Source of the DNA: Pseudomonadota bacterium
GTDB lineage: Bacteria; Myxococcota; Myxococcia; Myxococcales; Myxococcaceae
Length of the DNA: 8,154 bases
Direction of reading: 5' to 3'
NCBI GenBank assembly: GCA_023424585.1
Contig: JAFADT010000126.1
Coordinates: 1-8,154, forward strand
The notes under the pieces are model-generated. The model was given only the letters and a program-made list of their open reading frames with translations. It ran no database searches and was not told where the DNA came from. Shown piece after piece: positions 7,098 through 8,154 of this stretch; the stretch's first letter is position 1, and each line of letters starts with the position of its first letter. The position numbers and the translations under genes were made by a program.

Positions 7098-7153
7098 CCG
7101 CGCGAAGGGCGCGGGCGCTCGCGGCGGAGCAGGGCGCGGAGGTCTCGGCATGA
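7094..7153 (+). CDS. Possible 19-codon coupling mini-ORF
   Basis: ATG 7094 overlaps the glycosyltransferase stop as ATGA, with a GGAG (7082-7085) eight bases upstream. It encodes MTARRARALAAEQGAEVSA, and its TGA (7151-7153) overlaps the methyltransferase start, again as ATGA. No function is recognised. It could relay ribosomes across the 52-base gap, encode a basic micropeptide, or be chance: another 19-codon ORF occurs by accident at 5866-5925. The methyltransferase also has its own strong Shine-Dalgarno sequence, so coupling is not required. Confidence 0.2.
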   Translation: MTARRARALAAEQGAEVSA

Positions 7154-7809
7154 GCGGCCTCATGGCGCAGGCGCTGGAGCGCTACGCGCACCTGCCCGCG
7201 GGCGAGCGCTTCCACGTGCACGCGCGGGCGTCCTCGGCCCCGCTGCTCGCGGTGGCGTCGCGTCTGCCCTCCGGGACGGTGGCGGACATCGGCTGCGGGC
7301 ACGGCCTCCTGTCCGCGGTGCTGGCGCTCGCGGTGCCGGAGCGGCAGGTGCTGGGCGTGGACCTGGACGAGCGCAAGGTGCACTGGGCCAGACAGGCCCT
7401 GTCCGGGCTGCCCAACGTGACGCTCGACGTGGGCTCCGTGGACGCGCTCGCGAGGACGCGGTCGAGCACGCTCGACGCGGTGGTGGTCTGCGACGTGCTG
7501 TACCTGCTGCCCGAGGAGAGGTGGCCCGGGTTCCTCCAGGCCGTGCGCGGCCTGCTCAAGCCCGGAGGCCGCTTCCTCCTGAAGGAGGTGGAGGGCGACC
7601 GCTCCTGGAAGCACGCGAAGGCGCTCGCGCAGGAGTGGGTGATGGTGTCGCTGCTGGGCCGCACCAAGGCCAGCGGCGGCATGGTCCTCAAGCCGCGCGT
7701 GGACGGGGTCCGGCTGCTCCGTGACGCGGGCTTCGAGGTGCGCGAGGTGGTGGGCCTGGGCGAGGGCTACACCACGCCGCACCTGCTCTACGACGCCGAG
7801 GCCCGCTGA
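7150..7809 (+). CDS. Class I SAM-dependent methyltransferase, substrate unknown
   Basis: This 219-residue soluble protein has a complete Rossmann-type methyltransferase core. SAM-binding motif I is VADIGCGHG (44-52), an acidic residue ends strand 2 in LGVDLDE (Asp71, expected to bind the ribose hydroxyls), VVVCDVLYLLP (111-121) is the motif IV region, and LLKPGGRFLLKEV (135-147) is the usual post-motif block. The C-terminal part (about 150-219) is the variable, probably substrate-contacting portion; LLRDAGFEVREVVGLG is typical of small-molecule or lipid methyltransferases. The acceptor cannot be deduced. GGAGGT (7138-7143) six bases before ATG 7150 fixes the start. The gene follows the GT-C glycosyltransferase by 52 bases on the same strand and is likely cotranscribed with it. 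Its last 22 bases overlap the end of the convergent deacetylase gene. Confidence 0.88.
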   Translation: MSGLMAQALERYAHLPAGERFHVHARASSAPLLAVASRLPSGTVADIGCGHGLLSAVLALAVPERQVLGVDLDERKVHWARQALSGLPNVTLDVGSVDALARTRSSTLDAVVVCDVLYLLPEERWPGFLQAVRGLLKPGGRFLLKEVEGDRSWKHAKALAQEWVMVSLLGRTKASGGMVLKPRVDGVRLLRDAGFEVREVVGLGEGYTTPHLLYDAEAR

Positions 7810-8154
7810 AGCCCGCCGTAGCTCACGAGCGAGATGCCCCGCTCCCCGAGCCGCGCCTTCACCCGGGGGCTGGTGAGCGCCGCCAGCTCCGCCTCCCAGC
7901 CATAGGTCCACGCCGGGTCCTCCGGCACGTGCGGCTTGCCTTCCCCGGGGTGGCACCCCAGCTCGAAGTCCCCCGCCGGCAGCGCGTCCAGCACCGAGAG
8001 CAACGCCGGCTCATCCAGCCGGCCCGCCTCGAACACACCTCCGGCGCTGACCCGCCGCACCCCCGGCCGCGCCCGGGGCGCCGTCCGCGCGAGCACCGCC
8101 AGCACCGTCGTCTTCAGCGCGGGCCCGGGCGCCCGCAGCCACGCCGCGCGAGGC
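7788..8154 (-). CDS. ChbG/HpnK (YdjC-like) family deacetylase, C-terminal part
   Basis: The reading frame is open on the minus strand from the right window edge to a TAG at 7790-7788, giving 121 visible residues; the 5' end lies beyond 8154. The visible part matches the C-terminal portion of the YdjC/ChbG/HpnK deacetylases, metal-dependent enzymes that remove acetyl groups from N-acetylated sugars or sugar lipids. The diagnostic segment is FELGCHPGEG (CHPG at 7955-7944), whose His is conserved in the family, preceded by GRLDEPALLSVLDALPAGD. It is followed by YGWEAELAALTSPRVKARL and the ending GISLVSYGGL. The N-terminal metal-binding Asp/His motifs cannot be checked. A GTG at 8105 could start a short ORF, but codons stay open upstream (AAWLRAPGPALKTT), so this is an internal valine. 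It converges on the methyltransferase gene with a 22-base overlap, so it is not in the same operon. Confidence 0.75.
   Translation of the reverse strand, partial: PRAAWLRAPGPALKTTVLAVLARTAPRARPGVRRVSAGGVFEAGRLDEPALLSVLDALPAGDFELGCHPGEGKPHVPEDPAWTYGWEAELAALTSPRVKARLGERGISLVSYGGLQRASAS

Overview
This is a very GC-rich window whose genes end almost every codon in G or C. Together with the protein sequences, this points to a myxobacterium of the Myxococcus/Corallococcus type. The assignment rests on composition and remembered family resemblance, not on a search. It looks mostly like ordinary chromosomal housekeeping DNA. No tRNA, rRNA, CRISPR array, insertion sequence or prophage gene is visible.

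Layout: (1) Bases 1-931 hold the 3' part of a uvrA-family gene. The window opens just after the lysine of the second Walker A motif, and the wording of the C-terminus suggests a UvrA2-type paralogue. (2) After a 230-bp gap comes hemE (1162-2205, GTG start), encoding uroporphyrinogen III decarboxylase of heme synthesis. (3) A 117-bp leader carries a promoter-like element and an inverted repeat that overlaps the ribosome binding site. It is followed by the two-gene operon fadI-fadJ (2323-5861), whose stop and start codons share one base. FadI is the thiolase and FadJ the hydratase/3-hydroxyacyl-CoA dehydrogenase, so the pair should form a complete fatty-acid beta-oxidation (trifunctional) complex. 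A GC-rich hairpin follows fadJ. (4) A surface-glycolipid-like group fills the rest: a polytopic GT-C (PIG-V-like) glycosyltransferase (5967-7097), a class I SAM-dependent methyltransferase (7150-7809), and, converging from the right edge, the C-terminal third or so of a ChbG/HpnK (YdjC-like) sugar deacetylase (7788-8154, minus strand). Its stop codon lies inside the methyltransferase gene.

How they work together: uvrA and hemE look like independent housekeeping genes. fadIJ is a self-contained catabolic unit that turns enoyl-CoA into a shortened acyl-CoA plus acetyl-CoA. The last three genes could together modify a lipid-linked sugar (deacetylation, methylation, transfer by a membrane GT-C enzyme), but this is inferred only from family membership and proximity. 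The points most worth a second look are the possible sugar-lipid group, a 19-codon mini-ORF joined by ATGA overlaps to both of its neighbours, and the dyad covering the fadI ribosome binding site. None of these amounts to proof of a new system.
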